A stretch of 64,000 nucleotides of DNA from Maratus speciosus (taxonomy: Eukaryota > Arthropoda > Arachnida > Araneae > Salticidae), in NCBI GenBank assembly GCA_963932465.1, contig OZ010799.1, positions 159,460,761 through 159,524,760 on the forward strand, read 5' to 3'. Position 1 is the stretch's first letter; the number at the start of each line of letters is the position of its first letter. Shown one piece after another: positions 1 through 9,394 of the stretch. The notes under the pieces are model-generated. The model was not told the DNA's origin and did no database searches. It worked only from the letters and a program-made list of their open reading frames with translations. A program made the position numbers and the translations under genes.

Positions 1-578
1 AAGACTCAATAGAAGCAATCAATTTAGTGAGAGAAGGTTTGCATGACTGAGAAAAATTTAAACCAAGATCTAAAATGCTTTTTTGCTCAGGAGTTAACAT
101 GTGAGAGGAGAGATTAACGATGCAGTTCTCATTTGATAGGTTCTTATATGAAAATTGAGACTTATTTTGCTTATTGCACAACGAAGAAAACTTTTTATCA
201 AGCTTATTTTGGTGAGCAGTTTTGAAAGTAAGTAGAGAAGACCAACCTTTATTTTCAATATTACAGAAATTGTCAAGATTTTTACTGAGGAACAAATGAA
301 GGTCATAAAGCTCTTCTTCAATTTTGGAGAGAGTATGCCGAACATCTTGAATAGGCTCTTAAAATAATAAAATGTGAACGAAACATAGCTTTTGAAACTC
401 TAACAGAGCTACTAACAGAACATTTAAGTTGAATAAAATTGGGAATAACATTATTTTTCTTGCAATTTTGAAGAAAATTTAAGTGGTTAAGAAATTTCAC
501 ACGCTTACGTCTGAGTTTAGTAAATCTGTTAAATTTAGCAGTAAACATAATAGCAATCCAAAAATAAACAAAGTACAA
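1..578 (-). pseudogene. Penelope-like element ORF, N-terminal part, runs off the left edge
   Basis: Minus strand. Reading from 578 to ~358 gives a basic segment containing FLNHLNFLQNCKKNNVIPNF, like the start of PLE proteins. A one-base frame change near 355-360 moves reading to a second frame, open to position 1, with PIQDVRHTLSKIEEELYDL and then INLSS-type text seen here as VNLSSHMLTPEQKSILDLGL. The VNLS..LT..E...L..GLNF pattern is, in established knowledge, characteristic of the conserved domain ahead of the reverse transcriptase in Penelope-like retrotransposons. The reverse transcriptase itself would lie left of the window. The frame change makes this copy a pseudogene unless it is an assembly error. 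The tandem PLE 3' end just upstream (928-1779) is the usual PLE layout. Family call confident; activity not expected. Confidence 0.75.
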
Positions 579-927
579 ATGTAGAATACTGAACTATAAA
601 TAAGACATACAAAATAAATTAGCAAATAAATTAATCAATGAAAAAAATATACATATATAGAATACTAAACTATAAATAAGACATAATAAATTAATCAATA
701 AGATAAATAAAGAATAAACAACATACAGATATAGAATATTAAACTATGAAAAGACATAAAAATAAATAAGCAAATAAATTAATCAATCATCAATAAGATA
801 AATAAAGAGCTAAAACAATGCAAAAAAAAATACTTACATACAAAAGGGAACGTTGGAAAAGTATAAAATGTTGAAATGCCAGAAGAAGCACAATCAAAGA
901 AAATGAGTTAAAACTGGTGTGAATGAC
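579..927 (-). other. PLE leader region between ribozyme motif and ORF
   Basis: AT-rich stretch between the hammerhead motif (minus strand) and the N-terminal PLE coding region. It holds runs of AAATAAAT-like repeats at 585-800. On the minus strand GTAAGTA (831-837) is followed by a T-tract and AG at 810-811, which looks like a tiny intron but would be only 28 nt, too short to accept. Probably the 5' untranslated part of the element. Confidence 0.4.
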
Positions 928-970
928 TAAGAACAAACAATCTTCTTGAAACACCATCAAAAATTTTAAA

Positions 971-1016
971 TGCGCTAGGCCTTTCGAAAGATCTGAGTCT
1001 TTCTTCGTCAGGTTCA
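971..1016 (-). ncRNA. Hammerhead-like ribozyme motif, PLE left arm (stem I damaged)
   Basis: Minus strand shows CTGACGA (1005-1011), one extra base, a stem GAAAGA/TCTTTC, GAAA, then the palindrome AGGCCT and A before GCGC. Core boxes match the hammerhead consensus CUGANGA...GAAA...UH. Stem I should pair the bases before CTGACGA with GCGC, but here they read GAAC instead of GCGC as in the right arm, so stem I is largely lost. Probably an inactive sister of the motif at 2402-2447. Confidence 0.55.
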
Positions 1017-1318
1017 AAAAAGACGTCCTTCTACTATGAAAGCAGAGGCAAGACTGAAATGAGAGACAAGGGAAAGGAAACAAGCTGAAGAAACAGCCAA
1101 TAGGAAGTTAGAAATCAACAGCCAATAGGAAAGTAAAAGACAACAGCCTATCACAGAAGAGAATAATCAAAACAAAAGAACACAAAGTAGGAGGGGCAAA
1201 AAATGGGAGGGGAAAAAATACATATAATCCAATATGGGAACACATGAAATTAAAATGAATAAATAAATGAATAATATATATTTAAAAAAAAACAGACTAA
1301 TAATAATACAAAAATAAA

Positions 1319-1779
1319 TTAAATGGTAGTACTGAAAAGGTTTTTCCAAGCTGCAGAGAGCATTGTGGAATCAGATTTATCATTAACAATAACATCACGA
1401 TTAAGATAAATAGCTAAATTTTAAAGAAAGTCCAATTCAGAGATACTATTGGCATTAGAGATAATTTTAGCATTTTGAAAATTAAAACTATGGCCGGAAT
1501 CCCAAGAGTGCTTGGCAATAGAAGATTTAGAAAATTCTTGATTGATTACATAACGCGAGTGTTCTTTTAAGCGGATTTCGAGATTCCTTTTAGTTTGACC
1601 AATATAAGATAAATCACAACCATTACAAGGAACTTTATAAATTCCCCATTTACGAAGATCAGGAACAGGAGATTTAGTGGAGGGGAATTTGAATTTATTT
1701 ACAGGTTTAAAGATAATGTTAAAATTGAAACGCCGTAAAACTTTAGCTAACTTGAAACATAAAGGAGGATAAAAGGATA
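1319..1779 (-). pseudogene. PLE C-terminal GIY-YIG endonuclease, left arm
   Basis: Minus-strand reading from 1779 gives a linker (KLAKVLRRFNFNIIF) and then GIYKVPCNGCDLSYIGQTKR, the GIY...YIG core with the conserved Arg and Glu-His following (RLKEHSR). GIY-YIG endonucleases at the C terminus are a hallmark of most Penelope-like retrotransposons, where they nick target DNA for integration. An in-frame TAA at 1421-1423 replaces the GAA found at the same place in the right arm, truncating the domain. The normal stop is TAA at 1319-1321. 5' truncated at the inverted-repeat junction. Not listed as intact because of the nonsense codon. Confidence 0.8.
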
Positions 1780-1781
1780 AA

Positions 1782-2096
1782 GTTCCTTGTAATGGTTGTG
1801 ATTTATCTTATATTGGTCAAACTAAAAGGAATCTCGAAATCCGCTTAAAAGAACACTCGCGTTATGTAATCAATCAAGAATTTTCTAAATCTTCTATTGC
1901 CAAGCACTCTTGGGATTCCGGCCATAGTTTTAATTTTCAAAATGCTAAAATTATCTCTAATGCCAATAGTATCTCTGAATTAGACTTTCTTGAAAATTTA
2001 GCTATTTATCTTAATCGTGATGTTATTGTTAATGATAAATCTGATTCCACAATGCTCTCTGCAGCTTGGAAAAACCTTTTCAGTACTACCATTTAA
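1782..2096 (+). pseudogene. PLE C-terminal GIY-YIG endonuclease fragment, right arm
   Basis: A 104-codon open stretch, without its own start, ending at TAA 2094-2096. It begins inside the GIY-YIG domain (VPCNGCDLSYIGQTKR), continues with RLKEHSR and the SIAKHSWDSGH helix, and ends WKNLFSTTI. No stop occurs inside it, unlike the left arm. It is a 5'-truncated PLE 3' end facing away from the tandem copy. The small reading frame across its 3' UTR (2066-2251), mirrored in the left arm, is low-complexity Phe/Ile-rich and is not regarded as a gene. Confidence 0.8.
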
Positions 2097-2401
2097 TTTA
2101 TTTTTGTATTATTATTAGTCTGTTTTTTTTTTTTAAATATATATTATTCATTTATTTATTCATTTTAATTTCATGTGTTCTCATATTGGATTATATGTAT
2201 TTTTCCCCCTCCCATTTTTTGCCCCTCCTACTTTGTGTTCTTTTGTTTTGATTATTCTCTTCTGTGATAGGCTGTTGTCTTTTACTTTCCTATTGGCTGT
2301 TGATTTCTAACTTCCTATTGGCTGTTTCTTCAGCTTGTTTCCTTTCCCTTGTCTCTCATGTCAGTCTTGCCTCTGCTTTCATAGTAGAAGGACGTCTTTT
2401 T

Positions 2402-2447
2402 TGCGCCTGACGAAGAAAGACTCAGATCTTTCGAAAGGCCTAGCGCA
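2402..2447 (+). ncRNA. Hammerhead-like self-cleaving motif, PLE right arm
   Basis: Elements in order: stem I 5' strand TGCGC (2402-2406), CTGACGA (2407-2413), one unpaired A, stem II GAAAGA (2415-2420), loop CTCAGA, TCTTTC (2427-2432), GAAA (2433-2436), then GGCCT, A (2442, predicted cleavage after it) and stem I 3' strand GCGCA (2443-2447). Stem I pairs 5 of 5. Stem III is just the palindrome AGGCCT, so a monomer cannot close it with a loop, but two copies can pair. Small PLE-associated hammerheads acting as dimers through a short palindromic stem III are described in the literature. One extra base between CUGANGA and stem II is a departure from the textbook core. Confidence 0.65.
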
Positions 2448-2798
2448 TTTAAAATTTTTGATGGTGTTTCAAGAAGATTGTTTGTTCTTATTCTCCAGTA
2501 GTTTATAAAGACAGAATTTTTTCAAGGTAATAGACAATTTCAATTTCACTTTTAGAAAACTATTTTTCATTGGCAGTCAATGTGTAATACTTTGAAGCAA
2601 TTTTCAATCCATATTCATATCCTGGTTTAGCTACAATTATACGATATGCAAATATGAAAGAACATGAGATTTAGATTTTTTATATTTAGATACATAAAAT
2701 ATTGTGGACAGGGATTGCGTTAATTAAGTAAAGCATGAAAGAATTTCTCTTTAGAAATTTGTATGAAGAAATCCAGAGTAAGATATCAGATTTATTTT

Positions 2799-2973
2799 AC
2801 CTCTTTGAGGGTCGAATTAAGATTTGCACTAGAAAATTTTAATTAAGTTTTACGTTTATATCTTTTGAGGGAAAATGTTGAAAACTTGATTTTCCTTATT
2901 TTAGATAATTTTTTTCCAAATATCCGGTGGGAATTCAGCATTACACAAATGCAATTGCTTAACCCTCAAAGGG
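2799..2973. mobile_element. Small MITE, TIR CCTCTTTGAGGG type
   Basis: Left end CCTCTTTGAGGGTCGAAT and right end ATTGCTTAACCCTCAAAGGG are imperfect reverse complements about 175 bp apart. Interior is AT-rich and without coding potential. Related to the TTAA-flanked MITEs elsewhere in the window, but a clean TTAA duplication is not visible here. Confidence 0.5.
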
Positions 2974-3491
2974 CTGAAGCATATAAACTAAAGGTTGAAC
3001 ACTTTTAAAGTCTTAGAAAAAAGCTTAAAATGCAGTGAACTCCCATTATTCGAGACTGTTTTTCGAGCCCATTAACTGAAATTCACAATAAAAGATGTAA
3101 ACATTTGTAAAATGCAAAAAAATCATTTGCGTTCTAATAATTGAATTCAGCTTTTGACAAAAAATAGATATAATGGCAAATTTATTTCAAAAGAAATACC
3201 TTTCTCTTTAATTTAATAATTTTAGTAAAAAAAAAGGAAATTAATGACAATTTTTTAATACAAAATCTTCCAATGTTTTCGATTAGCAAGTATATTACTT
3301 TGCCTTGACTAGTTTGTCGCTATTGAACACTTGCCTTTATGACAGGGTTTGCAGTAGACCGTAAAATCGCGCTATTGTTCAACATTTTTCAAAATTCTTC
3401 CTGCGGGAAAAAAATTACATTTACTAGCACAGTATATCTACTGATTACAAAATTAAATTAGGAAAAAAAGTGAGGAGTTTCAACAGTCATA

Positions 3492-3659
3492 CAGGGCTCG
3501 CAGCGTTCCTAAAATTTTCGCACTTTGCTACCAGTATTTTAAATAAGAATTCTTCGTGGTAAATTCCTTTAAAATCTGTAATAGATTTATACAATAAAGA
3601 TTATAGTTTTAAAATAGTGGTATGAAAGTGCGAAAATTTTAGGAACGCTGCGAGCCCTG
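3492..3659. mobile_element. hAT-type MITE, TIR CAGGGCTCGCAGCG
   Basis: 168 bp. The first ~42 bases and last ~42 bases are nearly perfect reverse complements (CAGGGCTCGCAGCGTTCC at one end). CAGGG termini suggest hAT. Flanks GTCATA and AGTCAAT are only loosely similar, so the target duplication is eroded or absent. No ORF. Confidence 0.7.
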
Positions 3660-3761
3660 AGTCAATCACGAAATCATGAAAAATCTGCTATAATCCGCAA
3701 TCTGTTAATAAAGTCACATTTATGACGCAACTGAATAAACTACAACGCTTAATTTTTTTAA

Positions 3762-3977
3762 CCCTTTGCTACCGAGTGTCGGCAAATACCCACCCAAGCT
3801 TCATTTACATGATTATATCTTGCACTACTATATTTTAAAAGTACATTTTTAAACAAATTTTTCTTGTGCTTGTTGTCAAAGTGTAAGTAAAATTGTATCT
3901 TGAAAAAAGGGGTGCCTACGGAATAAATTCGTGTAAGGTATGTCTGTGTATAGGAGAAGAACTTCGACCGTTAAGGG
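3762..3977. mobile_element. TTAA-flanked MITE
   Basis: 216 bp between TTAA at 3758-3761 and TTAA at 3978-3981. Ends CCCTTTGCTACCGAGTG and (reverse complement of right end) CCCTTAACGGTCGAAG are related. A TTAA duplication points to piggyBac- or Kolobok-type transposition; no transposase is present. Confidence 0.55.
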
Positions 3978-4382
3978 TTAATTGAAGTTACGGTTGATTT
4001 GAAATTTACAAACAATTCTAAATGATTTGCATTTAAATGTCACAGTTATTTCTCATATTATGAAACGTATGGTTTTATTAGTTATGATGATGGTAAATTT
4101 TCTAATAAAAACTTGTAACAAAAACCACTGATAAATTTAGAGATTTTTTTTTTTTTTGGTCCCTGATGAGTAAACACAATTTTTTTATTATAAACTTAGA
4201 AACCAATTAATCACTAAACCAGGGCTGTCAAACTATGGCCCACTCGATACCGCTAATTTTTTAGAGAAATAATTGACTTGTTGTATCGCAGAGATCCGAA
4301 GATTAGATCAGGCAATGATTACTATAAAATTTTAGTGGTATCCGGCAGTCCAAAGATTACCACTCCTTGTATAAACCATTAA

Positions 4383-4582
4383 CCACTTAACTGTCACATT
4401 TTTTGACATCATAATCCAAAAACGGGGAGCTAACACCACTTTTTAAATGCAGAAATATTTGGCTTAAGTAATCGAAAAAAGTCCGCCATTTAATGAACCG
4501 AAGATTTCAGGTAAAAATTAGTGGTGTGGAAAAGCTTTTAATAACGAAGCAAGCTAGCTTTTCTTGCCGAACGGTTAAGTGG
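4383..4582. mobile_element. TTAA-flanked MITE, TIR CCACTTAAC
   Basis: 200 bp between TTAA 4379-4382 and TTAA 4583-4586, with ends CCACTTAACTGTCAC and (reverse complement) CCACTTAACCGTTCG. Its right-hand TTAA is also the left-hand TTAA of the next MITE. Confidence 0.65.
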
Positions 4583-4586
4583 TTAA

Positions 4587-4781
4587 CCCATTCGGGACGA
4601 TCGACGCGTATGCCTGACGTATAAAGTGATCAGAATCCTTCATTATTTACACAAGTTATTTTTTACTGTAAATTTTAACTTATTTAATCAGGGCAATTTC
4701 TCGATTCAGTTAGGTAAAAATATCTGTTACCAAAACAGGGGATAAAAAAAAAAATTCCATAAAAGACGCCCTTGAACTTAT
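4587..4781. mobile_element. TTAA-flanked MITE, GGGACGA family, reverse orientation
   Basis: 195 bp between TTAA 4583-4586 and TTAA 4782-4785. It begins CCCATTCGGGACGATCG and its right part, reverse-complemented, reads GGGCGTCTTTTA, like the family at 31,364, 33,717 and 39,658. It abuts the preceding MITE through a shared TTAA. Confidence 0.6.
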
Positions 4782-4839
4782 TTAACCCCGAAGAGATTAC
4801 GTAATGTCACTTGTATTTTAGATGAGACTTTGAGATGTT

Positions 4840-4841
<2 letters not shown>

Positions 4842-4868
<27 letters not shown>
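4842..4868. repeat. Poly-T run (27 T)
   Basis: Uninterrupted T run; could be the complement of a retroposon tail, but no element body is recognisable beside it. Confidence 0.9.
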
Positions 4869-4870
<2 letters not shown>

Positions 4871-5651
4871 GTACCATATTTTTAAAAATCAGGAGTACCA
4901 AATAGATATCAATGAATTGTAGTTTATCAATTACTGTTTTATTAACACTAGAAGTGCTGAAAATTTCACTTGACTTATTTTTGTGGGATGGATATATTTA
5001 TGTAACTCTTTTTTTTTAAAGAAATTTCTGGGTCAAGTCGAATTATACATATTTGGTTGCAATCAAATTGACTGCTCTTGGCGATTCTAGTGTTAGTATA
5101 ATACACAGAAATGAAATTTTTTTTTTTCGTTTTCTGTGAAAGAATTATAGTTTCTCTTGAATTCCAAACATTCATCTGTAAATATTTGTTAGGGTGAAAA
5201 AAATCTTACCTTATGTTTTTTTCCTATGGTATCCCAGATGTATTTTATCCCGATTTATTAATTCTTTCTAATTGAGGTCTTTTTTCTACACAGTCAATAG
5301 TATTATAAAAAATTTGAGCTAGAAGAGGTTAAAATAATATGTTCCCCTTTACACTACTATTAAATGAACTAAGTAAGTTCTAATTGCACATTCTTTTCAA
5401 TGATTTAACCCTGTAATTTCTAAGGTAGAATACGTTCTAGAAATTTCGTAGTTCAGAGAATCCGAATTTACAACAGAAAAATATCAATGATAAATTTCGC
5501 TTTATTTAAATACGGAATGTCTGTTATTAAATAAAGCACGTATTGCTATTTTAATTTTCTTTTATGAAATTCGAATCCCCGAATTAAAAAATCTGCTAAA
5601 TTCGAAACACTGTTGTTTGCATATATGAAACCATGCGCATGAACCCCTTAA
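4869..5651. other. AT-rich intergenic DNA, nothing recognised
   Basis: Only short low-complexity frames on either strand; no repeat ends or coding signal could be supported. Confidence 0.5.
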
Positions 5652-6371
5652 GGGAACCGCGGGTAAGCGAAATTCAACCAAAAAATCGATTTTAATATTT
5701 TTATATCATTAAATAGTTTAAACTTTTATCTTTTCAAAGGTGTATTACACATGTTTATATATAAAAGAAAGTGTTGGGTTTTTTTTCATTCTTTTTAAGA
5801 GCACTTCACAGCAGTGGACTACTTTTTAAAAATTCAAATTCCTTGATTGGCACCACTTTTTTGAACTGGTAAAATTACCGTTATTTTCGCTCAGATTAAA
5901 ATGTTACTAAACAAGGCGAATTTTACTATTTCTAAAAAGTGGTGCCAATCAAGAAATCAAAATTTAAAAAAAGGTAATACTGCTTCACAGCTTTAATTGA
6001 CTTTTTCTCAAAACTTCAATTTTTCAGGTTTATGTTCCTTTTTTCAATATCTATTAAATGTAAGAACTCAGATTTTTCTGAATATTTATATCATGTTATA
6101 GTGCATACTTTAATGCAGGGATTTAATGATTTGTTAAGAGTTATTTATTTTAGGCAGTGAAATCTTATCAAAAATGCTAATTTAAAAATGTCTTTCAATA
6201 AATAATTAATTTTCAGTTTCACTTAGAAAGAAAATGGTCTGTTAAATTACATAAAACATGTTATTCAAGCTACTATAAAAAATCTAGACCTCTATCTTTC
6301 ACCGTTTCCGAGAAAATGATACATAAAGTTGGTGTATTTTAACATGGCTGAGATAGAACTTACCCGGTCCC
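5652..6371. mobile_element. TTAA element with GGGA termini
   Basis: 720 bp. Left end GGGAACCGCGGGTAAG after TTAA (5648-5651); right end CTTACCCGGTCCC before TTTAA (TTAA 6373-6376). It is one of a group of TTAA elements starting with a G run (11,500; 23,976; 47,325; 54,526). A hAT MITE is nested at 5812-5982; without it and its duplication the element is about 541 bp. No transposase. Confidence 0.6.
5812..5982. mobile_element. hAT MITE with perfect 8-bp TSD CTTCACAG
   Basis: 171 bp, flanked by CTTCACAG at 5804-5811 and 5983-5990. Termini CAGTGGACTA... and ...ACTG; both arms carry a long inverted segment with GGCACCACTTTTT on the left and AAAAGTGGTGCC on the right. The CAGTG terminus plus 8-bp duplication identifies hAT-mediated insertion. 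Partial relatives of the arm sequence lie at about 6500, 39,930, 41,150 and 41,363. Confidence 0.85.
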
Positions 6372-7365
6372 TTTAATTCTCGCTCCCGTGATATTCATGG
6401 ACTGTGTCTTCTATTCAGATTGTTTGATTCCTATGAGTTTTATAAAATAGTGTAATTGGCTTTGTTATCGTATCATTTTACCTGTCATTAAATAAGGTGA
6501 ATAATTCCTTTTCAAAAAAGTGGTGCCAGTAAGCAATTTGAATTTTTTAACCGTAATTTAATGCGACCGTTAAGGGGTTAAAGGGTTAAACATTTTATCC
6601 TAACCATAAACCCATTATTAAAGCTAAGATATATTTAAGAGTAATTTTTAAAGTAAAAGTATTGTTACTCTATCGCTTTGTACTTTTTTCGTGATGCATG
6701 CTCATAGTTTCAGTGATCACATACTTTGATGTTAGCATTTGTTACCATAAATATATAAATTCATAATCGTTTGTAGGTTATTTAAAGGTTATTTCCCATA
6801 CGCGATATAAGTTATTCGTAAGCTACGATTTCGCAATGTTTACATGCTGACACTTGAGCAAACATGCAAAAACCTTTTAAAATATATTTTTGAAATGAAA
6901 TCCCATGAATTTAAATTTACCTGCAAATTATTGTTCGACTGAAATGTTTATTACGAAGGAATCTTTCAAAATAATAATCTTTTTTCCAGTTTCAGATTTT
7001 AACAGCTATTTTCCATTTACGCTTGTGGGTGAAATATTTATCAATCCATTTTCATAACGTAAAGTAAATTTGGTTAGAACAAATGCAAATAATGGAGAGC
7101 ATGTCATTTAAATTTATGCATTTCGATGATCAAGAAGGGTGTTGTTTCAGAATCCATTAGCTCCGTAATTCATAAAAGGATTTCTTTCTTTATAAAAGTT
7201 TACAATGTGCTGTTGTGAAATATACGAAAATGGATTTAAAATATAAGGATTTTAAATCTTCTTTTATTCTGAAACAAATATAATAACCGTAAGGAATACT
7301 GAAGGCAAAATTTTTTTATGCATTTAAAAGTATTATATCGTCAAAACATTTTCTTTATATATATA
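6372..7365. other. Intergenic DNA with a MITE fragment
   Basis: Around 6505-6545 there is one arm of the GTGGTGCCA hAT-MITE family, then GACCGTTAAGGGGTTAA at about 6565, the end of a TTAA MITE whose partner end I could not place. The rest holds nothing recognisable. Confidence 0.4.
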
Positions 7366-8700
7366 GGGGAAGACGGGGTACAATGAAACAAGGGGTACAA
7401 TGAAACATTACTTGTAAAATCAATCAAATTTGTCATAGAGAGTTGCAATTTATATATATGTTATATAACTATATGTTCCAATTGCTGATGTGATTTGGAT
7501 ACATTCACACTTCTACAACAGTAGCAATAGAAGATTATTGCTTTTACACCATTGAAAGTAACTTTCTTTACTAAAAGAAATTTTGTTTCTTTTTCCTTGT
7601 TGTTATATGTAATAATTATTTTTTCTATACATTGTTATCTTTGGGTTGTTGTCTTCATACCTCCAAAACCAAACTAAAAAAAATACATATTAGAAGTTTG
7701 AAAATAAATTTTTATTCAGTAACCTCGGTGCGGGGTACAATGAAACACTTGCAGACGGGGTACAATGAAACATGTTTTATTATAGTAATAAAAGTAGTAA
7801 ATAGAATATATTAGAAGTAAGAGTAGGAAAACAGAAAAAAAAAGTTTTGTTCTAATCAGGTCAGTAAAAAATGCTCTTGTTAAGCAATTAAAAAATAGAA
7901 AGAGACAAAAAAGCTAAGAAGGGATTGTTTTGAAATCAAACTCTGCCTGCTACAGACTCTGATGATGATCCAGATTTTTTTTCCAGGCCCAGTTGGACAT
8001 CGAGGTACTAAGAATGAGATATCCACATACAACATGTATGGCACAAGCAGTATCCGTATAAATGGAAACGTAAGGAAATATATACCGTTGGAGAAATCAT
8101 ACATTTAAATGAAGTCAAATGTGAAGTACTTGATATAAAAGGACTCCAACCTTGTTTTAATTAATTTTTTTTAGAAACTTACATTTAAAAAAAACTCATT
8201 GTGTTGAAACTACCAACCCATATTCCTTCAAGAGCAACTGAAATATAAGCAGAAATGCTAATTTTTGAAACTGACTTGAGCCAATTCAATATAAAATGAA
8301 AGATATTTCTTAAACTAATAGAATTTTCTTATTTTTCATCTTAAGACTATAATATTTTTATGAAGTTCCTTATTAATCAAGTTTTGTTTTTGTATTTATC
8401 TCATTTTTCATAAAATAAACTATACTGGGTGAAAATTGCTTCCATCATTTGGAGTGTTTCATTGTACCCCAGTATGTGTTTCATTGTACCCCGGCATACG
8501 GGGTACAATGAAACACTGTAAGACATTTATTTTTTGTTATTTTTCAAGTATAAAGATATTGTTTAGAACCTAATAAAAATTTATTTAGATGGGGAAAATA
8601 CAAGATTAAAAATATGCATTAATTATATTTTTGTGAATGCAAAATTGTAGATAGGAAAAAAAAAATAGTAAATTTTGTTTCATTGTACCCCGTCTTCCCC
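7366..8700. mobile_element. TA-flanked element, TIR GGGGAAGACGGGGTACA
   Basis: 1,335 bp between TA 7364-7365 and TA 8701-8702. Termini GGGGAAGACGGGGTACAATG and its exact reverse complement. The motif GGGGTACAATGAAAC recurs inside in both orientations (about 7391, 7733, 7757, 8455, 8478, 8500), as if a transposase-binding site had been multiplied. No transposase frame, so non-autonomous. TA duplication suggests the IS630-Tc1-mariner group, but the superfamily cannot be fixed from ends alone. Confidence 0.75.
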
Positions 8701-8747
8701 TACATTAAATCCATTAGGATAATTATTACTGAAAATGCTTATATATA

Positions 8748-9200
8748 CCGGGTGTCCCAAAAAGGACTGACTGATTTTAAAATTCAATAACTTGCAAACG
8801 GTGACAGATATTAAAAAAATTCTTGCATGAGGGTTATGCATAAGGTCAAAAGTTTTATTACAGTGATTTTCAATTTTAGTTCGATTTACAAACAATAGAT
8901 GGCGCTGAAAGCAATAGTCGCTAAATACAGGCTCGATTTCTGGTTCTTCGTGGCCCGGATAATACATTTCCATCTCCTTTTTCTGCATGGAACAAGATAA
9001 AGGAGCGAAAATCGAGCCTGTATTTAGCGACTATTGCTTACAGCGCCATCTATTGTTTGTAAATCGAACTAAAATTGAAAATCACTGTAATAAAACTTTT
9101 GACCTTATTCATAACCCTCCTGCAAGAATTTTTTTAATATCTGTCACCGTTTGCAAGTTATTGAATTTTAAAATCAGTCAGTCCTTTTTGGGACACCCGG
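8748..9200. mobile_element. Mariner-type palindromic MITE, TIR CCGGGTGTCCCAAAA
   Basis: 453 bp between TA 8746-8747 and TA 9201-9202. The arms (about 8748-8958 and 8990-9200) are ~210-bp near-perfect reverse complements with a short unique centre. CCGGGTG..CCAAAA is a common mariner terminus. Both arms translate to the same ~65-residue peptide because they are mirror images; this is not evidence for a gene. A transcript would fold into a long hairpin. Confidence 0.85.
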
Positions 9201-9223
9201 TATATGTGTGTATATATATATAA

Positions 9224-9394
9224 CAGGGTTCGTACGTATCAGGGAAATTCGAGGATTTTAGGTGTTTTAGTACCAGAAATTTCGTAAAGTACGGGTCGCT
9301 ATATCTGAAGATAATTTTTTTTTTCCCAAATGAAACATTACCTTAAGAAATTCTGGTAAGAAGGCCCTTGAATGTCCTTGAAGCGTACGAACCC
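9224..9394. mobile_element. hAT-type MITE, TIR CAGGGTTCGTACG
   Basis: 171 bp beginning CAGGGTTCGTACG and ending CGTACGAACCC; the expected final TG is lost. Same family as 18,749 and 48,554. It inserted only ~20 bp from the mariner MITE in a TATA-rich stretch, so no duplication can be judged. Confidence 0.7.

Larger units (their letters stand above)
928..2490. repeat. Long inverted repeat made of two PLE 3' ends
   Basis: Left arm 928-1633 and right arm 1782-2490 are near-identical reverse complements (about 706 and 709 bp), separated by 148 bp that is extra PLE coding sequence belonging to the left arm. Each arm carries a GIY-YIG endonuclease end, a 3' UTR and a hammerhead-like motif. Partial copies in tandem or inverted orientation next to a longer copy are typical of Penelope-like elements. 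Differences are few: an internal stop and a damaged ribozyme stem I in the left arm. Confidence 0.85.

Noticed and set aside
810..837. GTAAGTA...AG mini-intron in the PLE leader
   Set aside because: 28 nt is too short for spliceosomal removal; no branch-point distance possible.
790..1083. Minus-strand 97-codon frame with hydrophobic end
   Set aside because: Overlaps the hammerhead motif and PLE leader; no family resemblance, composition-driven.
1167..1349. A 60-codon frame repeated almost identically at 2066-2251 on the other strand
   Set aside because: Both lie in the 3' UTR of the PLE arms; the identity follows from the inverted repeat, and the peptide is a low-complexity Phe/Ile/Leu string.
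4220..4250. CAGGGCTGTCAAACTATGGC, a typical hAT terminus
   Set aside because: No partner terminus or duplication found within the next few kb; not listed as an element.
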